Shown in pieces: positions 28,195 through 35,578 of a stretch of DNA of 64,000 nucleotides. The notes beneath the pieces are model-generated. The model did no database searches, was not told the DNA's origin, and saw only the letters and a program-made list of their open reading frames with translations. The DNA comes from Cystobacter ferrugineus (GTDB lineage: Bacteria > Myxococcota > Myxococcia > Myxococcales > Myxococcaceae), in NCBI RefSeq assembly GCF_001887355.1, contig NZ_MPIN01000001.1, positions 62,001 to 126,000 on the forward strand. Direction: 5' to 3'. A program made the position numbers and the translations under genes. The stretch's first letter is position 1. Each line of letters opens with the position of its first letter.

Positions 28195-29475
28195 TCATCG
28201 CGAGCGGCACGTCAGATCCGCCGAGGCGCCGCTCAGCTCGCTCAATCCCTTGCAGCTCGCCAGGTCTCCGCCCTCGCAGGCCGCGTGCAGCAGCCGCTCG
28301 CCCTCGGTGCTCTCGCCTTGCCGCAGCGGGGGGCTGAGGAACAGCACGCCCAGCACTCCACATGCCGAGGCCGACCCCGAGGCGCAGCGGGGCTGGGCCG
28401 CCTGGGTCACCTCGTCGAGGAACTCGCACGCCTGGCCCGCTCCGAGCAGACACGCGCGCTTGAGCAGTCCGGGCAGCTCGAACACCGGCCGGAGCGCGAG
28501 TGGCTCGTCGCGGAGCTCATCGTAGAGGGCGAGGCAACCCAGCGCCGCGCCCCGGTCGCACGCGTGGCGGTAGAGCGCCCGCCGGTCCGCGGTGTTCTTC
28601 TGGCGTCCCTGGGAATCGAGCGTCTCGAGCACCGTCAGCCGGCACGCCTCGGGCGAGCCGAGTTCGCATCCCCGCGAGAGCAGTTGCTCGGCGCGCGGCT
28701 CGGCCCAGGGTCCTTCGGCTCGCAGGAGCATTCCCTGGCGCGTGCACGCCTCGCCATCGCCCGCCTCGCACGCGCGGGCGTAGAGTCCGGCCGCCTTGTC
28801 CGCGTCCTGCGCGACGCCGCGCCCCGAGTAGAACGCCTCCCCGAGAATCCGGCAGGACAGGCCGTCCCCCGCGTCACAACCCCGCTGCGCGAACAGCGCC
28901 ATCCATTCCCACTCCGGCGCCGTGCCTTCCCGCAGGGTCTCCTCGGCGAGCCCCTCCACCGCGAGTCCACAGGAGATGCCGGGAAAGCGCTCGCAGGCGT
29001 CCTGGAGCCCCGCCCGGGCCGCCACCGCGTCCCGTGCCTCGCCTTGTCCCCGCAGCGTCATCAGCGCCTTCAGGGCACACCCCTCGCCGTCTCCCAGGGT
29101 ACAGGCCCGCAGGAACAGGCCCGAGGCCGCGGCGAAGTCCACGCCTCCCGCCTTCACCAGGCCCCGGGTCTCCCACCGCCCCAGCTCGGTGCAGCCCTCG
29201 GCCACGTTCAGCGCGCAGGCCCTTCGGGCGAGCTCCACCCGCCGCCGCGCCTCGCACTCGGACAGGGTGTCCCGCGGTGAGGCTCGGAGCGCCTCGCGGC
29301 AGTCGGTTGCGTCCTTGCAGACCTCTGGGGAGGGGTCGGCTGGAGACGGGGCCTCCGGCGCGAGCGGGGTCCTCGGGGGCGCGGTGGCGCAGCCGCCGAG
29401 GGCCAGCCCCAGGGTCAGCAGCACGACGGAGAGGGAACATGGCGCCTGGGACACCACGGGAGCACGAGGGTTCAT
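28195..29475 (-). CDS. Cys-rich Sel1-repeat lipoprotein
   Basis: 426 residues. A lipoprotein signal ends in LALGGC. From about residue 95 onward there are helical Sel1-like repeats, each with paired cysteines (ACTLGDGEGCALKAL, GCDAGDGLSCRILGEAFYSG, ACEAGDGEACTRQG), the disulfide-staple style of Helicobacter Hcp proteins. Roughly eight to nine units are present. It is likely a periplasmic or outer-membrane scaffold that binds other proteins. A perfect 8-bp palindrome lies 41 bp upstream of its ATG. Confidence 0.8.
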   Translation of the reverse strand: MNPRAPVVSQAPCSLSVVLLTLGLALGGCATAPPRTPLAPEAPSPADPSPEVCKDATDCREALRASPRDTLSECEARRRVELARRACALNVAEGCTELGRWETRGLVKAGGVDFAAASGLFLRACTLGDGEGCALKALMTLRGQGEARDAVAARAGLQDACERFPGISCGLAVEGLAEETLREGTAPEWEWMALFAQRGCDAGDGLSCRILGEAFYSGRGVAQDADKAAGLYARACEAGDGEACTRQGMLLRAEGPWAEPRAEQLLSRGCELGSPEACRLTVLETLDSQGRQKNTADRRALYRHACDRGAALGCLALYDELRDEPLALRPVFELPGLLKRACLLGAGQACEFLDEVTQAAQPRCASGSASACGVLGVLFLSPPLRQGESTEGERLLHAACEGGDLASCKGLSELSGASADLTCRSR

Positions 29476-29515
29476 GCTCCCATCACACCCCCGGCTTCTT
29501 TCCGCGTCGTGACGC

Positions 29516-29535
29516 CTTCATGAAGAATCATGAAG
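29516..29535 (-). promoter_or_regulatory. Perfect palindrome upstream of the Sel1 lipoprotein gene
   Basis: CTTCATGA-agaa-TCATGAAG is an exact 8-bp inverted repeat with a 4-nt centre, 41-60 bp upstream of the lipoprotein start. Position and symmetry fit an operator; it has no T-tract, so terminator action is unlikely. Confidence 0.45.
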
Positions 29536-29540
29536 AGCCA

Positions 29541-29563
29541 GGTGCCGGACACGGCCCGGCGCC
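29541..29563 (-). terminator. GC hairpin beyond the left repeat copy
   Basis: GGTGCCGG and CCGGCGCC pair over 8 bp (one G-T) around a 7-nt loop. It lies just 3' of the 29579-29623 copy of the PH-gene end, so it may be that gene's original transcript end. It lacks a T-run. Confidence 0.3.
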
Positions 29564-29578
29564 AGGGGGAGGGTTTCC

Positions 29579-29623
29579 GGCTCAGGACTTGAGGTAGCGC
29601 TCGAACACGAAGCCGAAGTCCTT
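29579..29623 (-). repeat. Left copy of a 45-bp direct repeat (PH-domain gene 3' end)
   Basis: Exactly identical to 33374-33418, where the sequence is the 3' terminus of the PH-domain gene. Read on the minus strand it encodes KDFGFVFERYLKS and the stop, but here it is cut off from any gene body: the hydrolase stop codon is only 15 bp further along. The two copies bracket 3.75 kb with three genes. Confidence 0.9.
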
Positions 29624-29638
29624 TCGGCGGCGCTCGCG

Positions 29639-30733
29639 TCAATCCAGGCTGCCACGGAAGAACGTCGTCAACCGGTCGAAGGGAATGAGGTCTACGCGAT
29701 CGTAGAGATCCACGTGACCGGCGCTGGGTACGACGACCAGCTCCTTGGGTTCGGCAGCGAGCCGGTAGGCCTCATCGCTGAACTCCCTGGAATGCGCATG
29801 CTCGCCCGTCACGAACATCATCGGACGAGGAGCGATGGTCTCGATGTCCACGAACGGGTAGAAGTTCATGAACTTCACGTTGCTGGTGAGCGTCGGGTGG
29901 GTCGTCGTGTTGGGGCGGTGCCCCCTCGCCGTGCGGTAGAAGTCGTAGAACTCGCGATCAATCGCAGTTGACTTGTCACTCAGCTCTTCGGGCGTCCCGC
30001 TCGTATATTGGGTTTCACCACCCGCGAACTCCACATCGCGCTGCTGCGCTGCCTCCTCGAGAAACTTCTTTCTCTGCTCGAGGGTCACCGACTGCCTGAG
30101 CCCGTTGCGGTTGGCAGCGCCCATGTCGTACATGCTGACTGTGGCGATGGCCTTGATGCGCGGATCGATCTTGGCCGCACTGATGACGAAGCTCCCGCTG
30201 CCGCAAATTCCGATGGCGCCAATCCTCTCCCTGTCGACAAACGGCTGGGTGCGCAGGAAGTCCACCGCGGCGCTGAAGTCCTCCGCATAGATGTCCGGCG
30301 CCACGGCATTGCGGGGTTGGCCGTCACTCTCGCCCCAGAACGACAGGTCCAGGGACAGGGTGACGAATCCCTGCTCCGCCATCTTCGTGGCGTACAGGTT
30401 CGCGCTCTGCTCCTTGACCGCACCCATGGGATGTCCGACGACGATCGCCGGATTCTTCGCGCTGCGATCCAGGTCCTTGGGGACGAACAGGTTCCCCACG
30501 ACGCTCATCTCGTACTGGTTCTTGAAGACGACCCTCTGAACGGTGACCCTGTCGCTCGTGTAGAAGTTGTCCGCGCCGTGGGTCGTGTCCCCGGACGCGA
30601 GGCCCGGCGTTGGACGTGCCACCGCTGCCGAGGGCGATGCGCAGGCCACCAGTGCGGAGAATGAACCGAGCAGAAGAGCACCGAGCAAGCAGCGTCGGTG
30701 GGTCGCGAGAGGCAGTTTCATCATTGTCTTCAT
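29639..30733 (-). CDS. Alpha/beta hydrolase lipoprotein (dienelactone-hydrolase-like)
   Basis: 364 residues. A signal peptide ends in ALVAC (lipobox). The alpha/beta fold has VVGHPMGA near the oxyanion region, GICGSG as the nucleophile elbow (Cys in place of Ser), and a late GHVDLYD with the catalytic His. A Cys elbow occurs in dienelactone hydrolase and YcjY-type proteins. Codon use looks less GC-extreme than in flanking core genes. It is the first gene of the cassette between the 45-bp repeats and shares an upstream motif with the MFS pump gene, so the two may be co-regulated by the LysR protein. Confidence 0.75.
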   Translation of the reverse strand: MKTMMKLPLATHRRCLLGALLLGSFSALVACASPSAAVARPTPGLASGDTTHGADNFYTSDRVTVQRVVFKNQYEMSVVGNLFVPKDLDRSAKNPAIVVGHPMGAVKEQSANLYATKMAEQGFVTLSLDLSFWGESDGQPRNAVAPDIYAEDFSAAVDFLRTQPFVDRERIGAIGICGSGSFVISAAKIDPRIKAIATVSMYDMGAANRNGLRQSVTLEQRKKFLEEAAQQRDVEFAGGETQYTSGTPEELSDKSTAIDREFYDFYRTARGHRPNTTTHPTLTSNVKFMNFYPFVDIETIAPRPMMFVTGEHAHSREFSDEAYRLAAEPKELVVVPSAGHVDLYDRVDLIPFDRLTTFFRGSLD

Positions 30734-30827
30734 CCTCGTGGGTGTGTGGTTCGGCAGGGGACGTGCCCGGCAGCGCCCGTGTCCCAGTGGTACTGCCCGG
30801 CTCGGCGGGGGGCTACGCGACGAGCGT

Positions 30828-30858
30828 GAACGGGCCGTTCAGCGCTCGTTGACAGTGG
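30828..30858 (-). promoter_or_regulatory. Shared operator-like motif, copy A (upstream of hydrolase)
   Basis: Contains the palindrome AACGG-G-CCGTT followed by an AGC...GTTGA..GTGG block. It matches copy B at 32287-32317 in 24 of 31 positions. It is 95 bp upstream of the hydrolase start, in the usual range for a LysR-type site. Confidence 0.45.
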
Positions 30859-30878
30859 AGTGGGCCTTCACGCCCTCC

Positions 30879-32159
30879 TCAGGCGGCGCTTTCCAGCGGC
30901 GCCTTCGGGACCTCGACATCGCCAGTGCAGGCATCCCTCGATGCCCGGACGCCCAGGAGGGCCGCTCCCCCGAGCAGTGCGGCGCTCACCACGAACGTGC
31001 TCTGGTAGCCGCTCCGGTCGAACAGCAACCCTCCGAGCGAGGCGCCAACCGTGATGGCGAGCTGAATGGCCGCGACCATGAGGCCTCCGCCAGCCTCCGC
31101 GTCGCGTGGCAGCGTGCGGCTGAGCCACGTCCACCACGCGACCGGCGCCGCCGTGCCGATGAGCCCCCACCCCGCGAGGAGGACGGCCGTGGCGGCAAGG
31201 GACCGGCCGAAGACGACGAGCGCGACCGCGATGACGGCCATGGCCACCGGCGCGGCGATGAGCACCGCGGACAACCGCCTGGCCACGAGGAACCCGATGA
31301 GATACGTGCCCATGAGCCCCGCGGTGCCCATCCCCAACAGGAGCAGCGAGAGCGTGGACACCCCCACCCGCGTCACCGTCTCCAGGAAGGGACGCAGGTA
31401 CGTGAAGAGGGCGAACTGGCCCATGAAGAAGAACGTGACCGCCAGGATGCCCCACAGCGCCTTGGGGCGTCGAAGGACGGCGAGCGCGCTCGGGGACGGA
31501 GCCGCACGCTCCATCGGCATCGCGGGCAGGGAGAAGAACTGCCACGCGAGGGTGATGGCCGCGAGCGGGACGACCGCGAAGAACGCACCACGCCATCCGA
31601 TGTACTGGCCCAGGAAGCTGCCGAGCGGCGCCGCGATGGTGGTGGCCAGCGCGTTTCCACCGTTCAGCAAGGCGAGCGCACGCGGCACGTCGCCTCCGGG
31701 CACCAGCCGCATGACGGTGGCCGCCGACAACGACCAGAAGCCACCGATGACGACTCCGATGAGCGCACGCCCGAGCATGAGCACCGTGAAGTTCGGCGCC
31801 AGGGCGACGACGAGGCCCGAGGCCAGCATCACGCCGGTGAGGCCCAGGAGCAGCTTCCGGCGGTCCACGGCCCTGGCCGCGGACGCGATGCAGAGGCTCG
31901 TCACCACGGCGAAGAGGCCGGACACGCCGATGGCTTGACCGGCGCGGCCTTCGCTCAGGTGGAGGTCCGACGCGATGGGCGTCAGCAGGCTCACCGGCAT
32001 GAACTCGGAGGCGATGAGCGTCGAGACGCACAGCGTGAGCGCGAACACGGCGCCCCAGGACGCGGAACGCGGGGCTGGCGCCACGGATGCGCCTACGGAT
32101 TGGATGGTCATGAGTCTCTCGGGCGGGTGGGTGCGTTTCGGTCGGGCGGCGCTCTCCAA
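30879..32159 (-). CDS. MFS transporter, DHA1-type efflux permease
   Basis: 426 residues with about twelve membrane helices and DHA1 landmarks (GVSGLFAVVTSLCIASAARAVDRR in the 2-3 loop region; RALIGVVIGGFWSL helix 4). It resembles sugar-efflux/YdhP/arabinose-exporter proteins that expel small drugs or metabolites. It is divergent from a LysR gene across 243 bp containing motif copy B. Likely role: regulated export in the cassette with the hydrolase. Confidence 0.88.
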   Translation of the reverse strand: MESAARPKRTHPPERLMTIQSVGASVAPAPRSASWGAVFALTLCVSTLIASEFMPVSLLTPIASDLHLSEGRAGQAIGVSGLFAVVTSLCIASAARAVDRRKLLLGLTGVMLASGLVVALAPNFTVLMLGRALIGVVIGGFWSLSAATVMRLVPGGDVPRALALLNGGNALATTIAAPLGSFLGQYIGWRGAFFAVVPLAAITLAWQFFSLPAMPMERAAPSPSALAVLRRPKALWGILAVTFFFMGQFALFTYLRPFLETVTRVGVSTLSLLLLGMGTAGLMGTYLIGFLVARRLSAVLIAAPVAMAVIAVALVVFGRSLAATAVLLAGWGLIGTAAPVAWWTWLSRTLPRDAEAGGGLMVAAIQLAITVGASLGGLLFDRSGYQSTFVVSAALLGGAALLGVRASRDACTGDVEVPKAPLESAA

Positions 32160-32286
32160 CCAGGCGAGCGCTGGTGTCGAGGGCCTCTCGTGGCGAGCAA
32201 GCGCCTGGGCTTCGTGCTCGCCGGAGCAGCAAGGCCCGGTGAAAGAAGTACGCGCCGTGCCCTCCGCGGACTAGACGGCGAGGAGC

Positions 32287-32317
32287 GAACGGGCCGTTAA
32301 GCAGCGGTTGATGGTGG
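32287..32317. promoter_or_regulatory. Shared operator-like motif, copy B (LysR/MFS intergenic)
   Basis: The AACGG-G-CCGTT palindrome plus flanking block lies in the divergent gap, 86 bp upstream of the LysR gene and 128 bp upstream of the MFS gene. LysR regulators normally bind exactly such a shared divergent region; copy A lies at the hydrolase gene. Confidence 0.5.
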
Positions 32318-32402
32318 CCCGGCTATTTGCCGAAACTGGCCGGACTCCTACGCCGGGTGGTCACGGCCCCCCGGACGCCGGCACTCCGGAGCAACCACTG
32401 CG

Positions 32403-33308
32403 ATGAAGACGGTCCTCTTCCAGCAACTCCACGTGTTCCTCGCCGTCGCGCGGCTCCAGAGCTTCCGGGGCGCGGCGCGCGAGCTCGGCGTCTCCACGGC
32501 CGCCGTGAGCCAGTCGGTGCGGCAGTTGGAGAAGCAGCTGCGCGTGGTCCTGCTCAACCGCACCACGCGCAGCGTGGCCCTGACCGACGCGGGGCGGCGG
32601 CTGGTGGAGGAGGCCGGTCCGGGCCTGGCCCAGGCCGCTGCCGCCCTCCACGGGATCTCGGCCGAGCCCGGGGAGGCTGTCGGACGGCTGAAGCTGTCGG
32701 TGCCGCGCGCGGCGGTGCCCTTCCTCATCACGCCCGTGCTGCCCGCCTTCCGGACGCGCTACCCCCGCGTGGAGGTGGACGTCGTCGTCGAAGAGCGCCT
32801 CGTCGACATCGTGGCGGAGGGCTACGACGCCGGCGTGCGCCTGAGCGAGACCATCGAGCGCGACATGGTGCAGGTGCGCCTGACCGATGCCTTCCGCTTC
32901 GTGGTGGTGGGCGCACCGGCCTACCTCGAGAAGCACGGCCCCCCAGAGCGCCCCGAGGATCTGCTCCGGCACGAATGCGTCATCCTGCGCTCACAGACGA
33001 CCGGGGCTGTCTATGCGTGGGAGCTGGAGCGTGGGAGCAGAACCTGGCGCGTCCCGGTGCACGGCGGGATCGCCACCAACGACCACATGACCAGCGTGGC
33101 GCTCGCCACCGAAGGGGTGGGGCTGGCGTACGCCTTCGAGCCTGTCATCCAGGAACTCCTGCACGCCGGGCGCCTCGTGCGGGTGCTCGAGGACTACGCG
33201 CCCACCGTGCCGGGCTTCTTCCTCTACTATCCCAGCCGCGCCCAGCGCTCGAAGCCCCTGCGCCTCTTCATCGAGGCGGCCAAGGAGCTGGCCACCAGGG
33301 CGAGCTGA
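32403..33308 (+). CDS. LysR-family transcriptional regulator
   Basis: 301 residues. The N-terminal winged helix (LHVFLAVARLQSFRGAAREL, then VSQSVRQLEKQL) and the C-terminal periplasmic-binding-type effector domain are complete. The effector part resembles the PBP2 domain of the CrgA subgroup. It is divergent from the MFS pump; by position it controls the pump and probably the hydrolase through the two matching palindromic sites. Confidence 0.9.
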   Translation: MKTVLFQQLHVFLAVARLQSFRGAARELGVSTAAVSQSVRQLEKQLRVVLLNRTTRSVALTDAGRRLVEEAGPGLAQAAAALHGISAEPGEAVGRLKLSVPRAAVPFLITPVLPAFRTRYPRVEVDVVVEERLVDIVAEGYDAGVRLSETIERDMVQVRLTDAFRFVVVGAPAYLEKHGPPERPEDLLRHECVILRSQTTGAVYAWELERGSRTWRVPVHGGIATNDHMTSVALATEGVGLAYAFEPVIQELLHAGRLVRVLEDYAPTVPGFFLYYPSRAQRSKPLRLFIEAAKELATRAS

Positions 33309-33373
33309 CGCGTTCGCGATCCCACCACTGCCGTGCCGAGTCCTCCTTGACGGCAGGCATGTGGTGATAGGGG

Positions 33374-33418
33374 GGCTCAGGACTTGAGGTAGCGCTCGAA
33401 CACGAAGCCGAAGTCCTT
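33374..33418 (-). repeat. Right copy of the 45-bp direct repeat
   Basis: Identical to 29579-29623. Here it is the intact 3' end of the PH-domain gene, including its stop codon (33377-33379). The first bases outside the repeat differ on both sides. Confidence 0.9.
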
Positions 33419-33997
33419 GACCCAGTACTTCTGCTGCGCGCCGAGGAACCAGGAGAAGGCGGCCTGGTTGAGTTCCTTGAAGGTCTCCACGAGCGGCGCG
33501 CTGCCCGCCTGGCCACGGCCCAGGGTGGTGGAGGCCAGCTCGATGCTGGTCTTGGCCAGACCGAGCGCCACCTCGTTCTCGTGCATCATCTCGGAGATGC
33601 GGAAGAGGGCCTTGTAGAGATCCTTCACCTGCTCGAGGTGCTTCTTGTGCACGTCGATGGAGAAGTTCTTCGCGCCGAGCTGGAACTTGATCTCCACGTC
33701 CATGTCGATGGTGCCGGCGGTCTCGAGCCGCACATTGGACACCGGGTGGGAGCCGTAGCTGTAGCGGTGCAGCATGCGCTTCTTGCTGGTGGCGCTGGTG
33801 CCATCCAGGTGGATGAGGGCCTTGTTGGTGAAGCAGTACTCGTCGGACTTGGACTTGATCAGGAAGAAGATCTTCTCCTGGTCCTCGTGCATCACGTAGT
33901 CGTCGGCATCCACCTTGTCGTAGTCAGCCGGAGCGATGACCGCGCCGATGTCACTGAGACCAAGGGCGTCGGCGGCGAGTTTTCCGAACATGTGCAT
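33377..33997 (-). CDS. Bacterial PH-domain protein (YvbH/DUF1696-like)
   Basis: 206 residues. Residues about 35-130 fit the bPH_1 domain: FFLIKSKSDEYCFTNKALIH, KKRMLHRYSYGSHPVSNVRL, ETAGTIDMDVEIKFQL. The helical C-terminus (about 130-206) resembles the YvbH extension used for oligomerisation. It is cytosolic with unknown role; related proteins form ring-like assemblies at membranes. Its final 14 codons are duplicated 3.8 kb away at the far side of the hydrolase-MFS-LysR cassette. Confidence 0.8.
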   Translation of the reverse strand: MHMFGKLAADALGLSDIGAVIAPADYDKVDADDYVMHEDQEKIFFLIKSKSDEYCFTNKALIHLDGTSATSKKRMLHRYSYGSHPVSNVRLETAGTIDMDVEIKFQLGAKNFSIDVHKKHLEQVKDLYKALFRISEMMHENEVALGLAKTSIELASTTLGRGQAGSAPLVETFKELNQAAFSWFLGAQQKYWVKDFGFVFERYLKS

Positions 33998-34096
33998 TCT
34001 CCCGGGGTAGGGGCCGTGAGGCGGCCACGCGAAGCATAGGCGAAGGGCATGTCGTGAGAAGGGAGAGAGCGTCGCGGCGGGGCGGCCGCGGCTCCC

Positions 34097-34687
34097 TCAC
34101 AAGGAGACGGGGTAGAGAGCCGCCCAGGTATGGAGCACGGCCAGCAGGCAGAAGCCGAGGGTCACGGTGGCCAGGGCGGCGGCGGTCCTGGAGGACCAGC
34201 GGCCCGGTCTGGGCCGCTCGGGGCTCGACCCACGATGCTCGCGCGACGCCTCCACCCACAGCACCAGCATGGCGGCGGTCTGCAGACTGATCGTGTACAG
34301 CAACGCGGTCAGCAAATAACTCTGGAGTTCCCCGGACAGGATCAGGGCCACCGACTGGTCCGGGTCCCCCTTGATCCCTTGACCATACAGCCTCATCAGG
34401 AGGGTCCGGCTACCGAGCCCGACTCCGATCGCGGTGAGCCAGGGCGTACTCCCCACGACGAGGATGGGAACCAGGGGGATGGATCTGCCGGTGCCCAGCC
34501 ATGTCAGACAGGCCCCGAGGACGACAGCCCCCACCAGGGAACTCCATCCGATGGCGAAGGAGAGCCAGGGCATGGATTCCATACAAGTGGCCTGGAACCA
34601 CGGGGCCGGGAGCCACCGCGACGCCACGGCGAGCAAGATGGGCAGACACGCGTACAGGATGGGACGCAACGCTCCACTCGAGGGCAT
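34097..34687 (-). CDS. Hypothetical integral membrane protein
   Basis: 196 residues with about five hydrophobic helices (for example LYACLPILLAVASRW, WSSLVGAVVLGACLTWL, SYLLTALLYTISLQTAAMLV, LATVTLGFCLLAVLHTWA). No motif ties it to a family. It lies between the PH-domain gene and the truncated DUF2381 gene on the same strand. Confidence 0.6.
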   Translation of the reverse strand: MPSSGALRPILYACLPILLAVASRWLPAPWFQATCMESMPWLSFAIGWSSLVGAVVLGACLTWLGTGRSIPLVPILVVGSTPWLTAIGVGLGSRTLLMRLYGQGIKGDPDQSVALILSGELQSYLLTALLYTISLQTAAMLVLWVEASREHRGSSPERPRPGRWSSRTAAALATVTLGFCLLAVLHTWAALYPVSL

Positions 34688-34726
34688 GGGGGGAGTGTAC
34701 CTGTTCGTGGGCAGGCATGCCCGGGT

Positions 34727-35551
34727 TCAACGGAACTCGTTCACGATGTAGACGCCCGCATGGGGCGAGTCCACGATCGCCGTTCCTGGTTTGGATTCGG
34801 GCCGCTTGCGGAGTTGACCCAGCCCGAGCCGCGCCACCGCGCAGATGGGCACCTGATCGCCTCCATTCATCGGCTGGGCGGAGTAGTACCGGATGATGGC
34901 CTGGGGCCCACTCGTCCAGACCCGGCCATAGAGCCGGGCCGGCGCTTCCAGGAGTCCGAGATCCTCTTCCAGGATGCTCTCGATGTTGCCCTCGTAGAGG
35001 GTGACGGGGGAGGTGCTGGTCTGGTTCGCATCGAGCACGACCCAAGCGGACTCGCCGACGAACATCCTCAAGGGCTGCTCGGGATCGAGGTTCTTGATGG
35101 AGAGGACGACCGCGGCCTTCCCTTTGCCACGAAATACCTTCGCCCTCACGGTGGCCTTCTCATCCCTGCCGGAGAAGAGATCCACGACCTTGAACGGCGT
35201 CTGCGCGAGCGCCCCTGAGGCGAGCAGGGTGGCCAGGGAGTGATCCTCCGAGGTCTCCTCCTTGCGGTAACGCGCGTTCTCCTCGGTGAGGGTGCCGTTC
35301 TCCTTGAGCGCTCGCTGAAGGGCGGAGTGCATGGCCGCGTAGCTTTCGCGATCCTTGAACACATCGACCTGTTGGTCCGCCCAGTCCCACGCTTGGCGCC
35401 TCGGAGGTCTCAGGAGGAACGACACCTCGGTCCCATCCGCCAGCGTCACGAGCAAGGGAATCGCCTCGTCGGCGTTGAGGTCATGGAGCGGCTCGAGAAT
35501 GACCTTGTTGCGGACCTCCCGGACGACTTTACAAGGCGGGTCCGGGGGCTT
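34727..35551 (-). pseudogene. 5'-truncated DUF2381-family gene
   Basis: The frame is open from an in-frame stop at 35552-35554 down to 34727. Residues such as REVRNKVILEPLHDL, then PLLVTLADGTEVSFLL and VDVFKDRESYAAMHSAL, fit the middle of the myxobacteria-specific DUF2381 family. The signal peptide and first about 60 residues are missing, and the first usable start is a TTG at 35455. The break lies about 25 bp 3' of the SET-domain gene stop, so the gene was probably cut by a deletion or rearrangement there. The C-terminal part looks intact. Confidence 0.6.
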
Positions 35552-35578
35552 TCAAGCACGCGTTTCCCTCGGGTCAGA

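Noticed and set aside
29639-33308. Insertion sequence or transposon for the cassette
   Set aside because: No transposase or terminal inverted repeats; the flanking repeat is a gene end, not a short target duplication.
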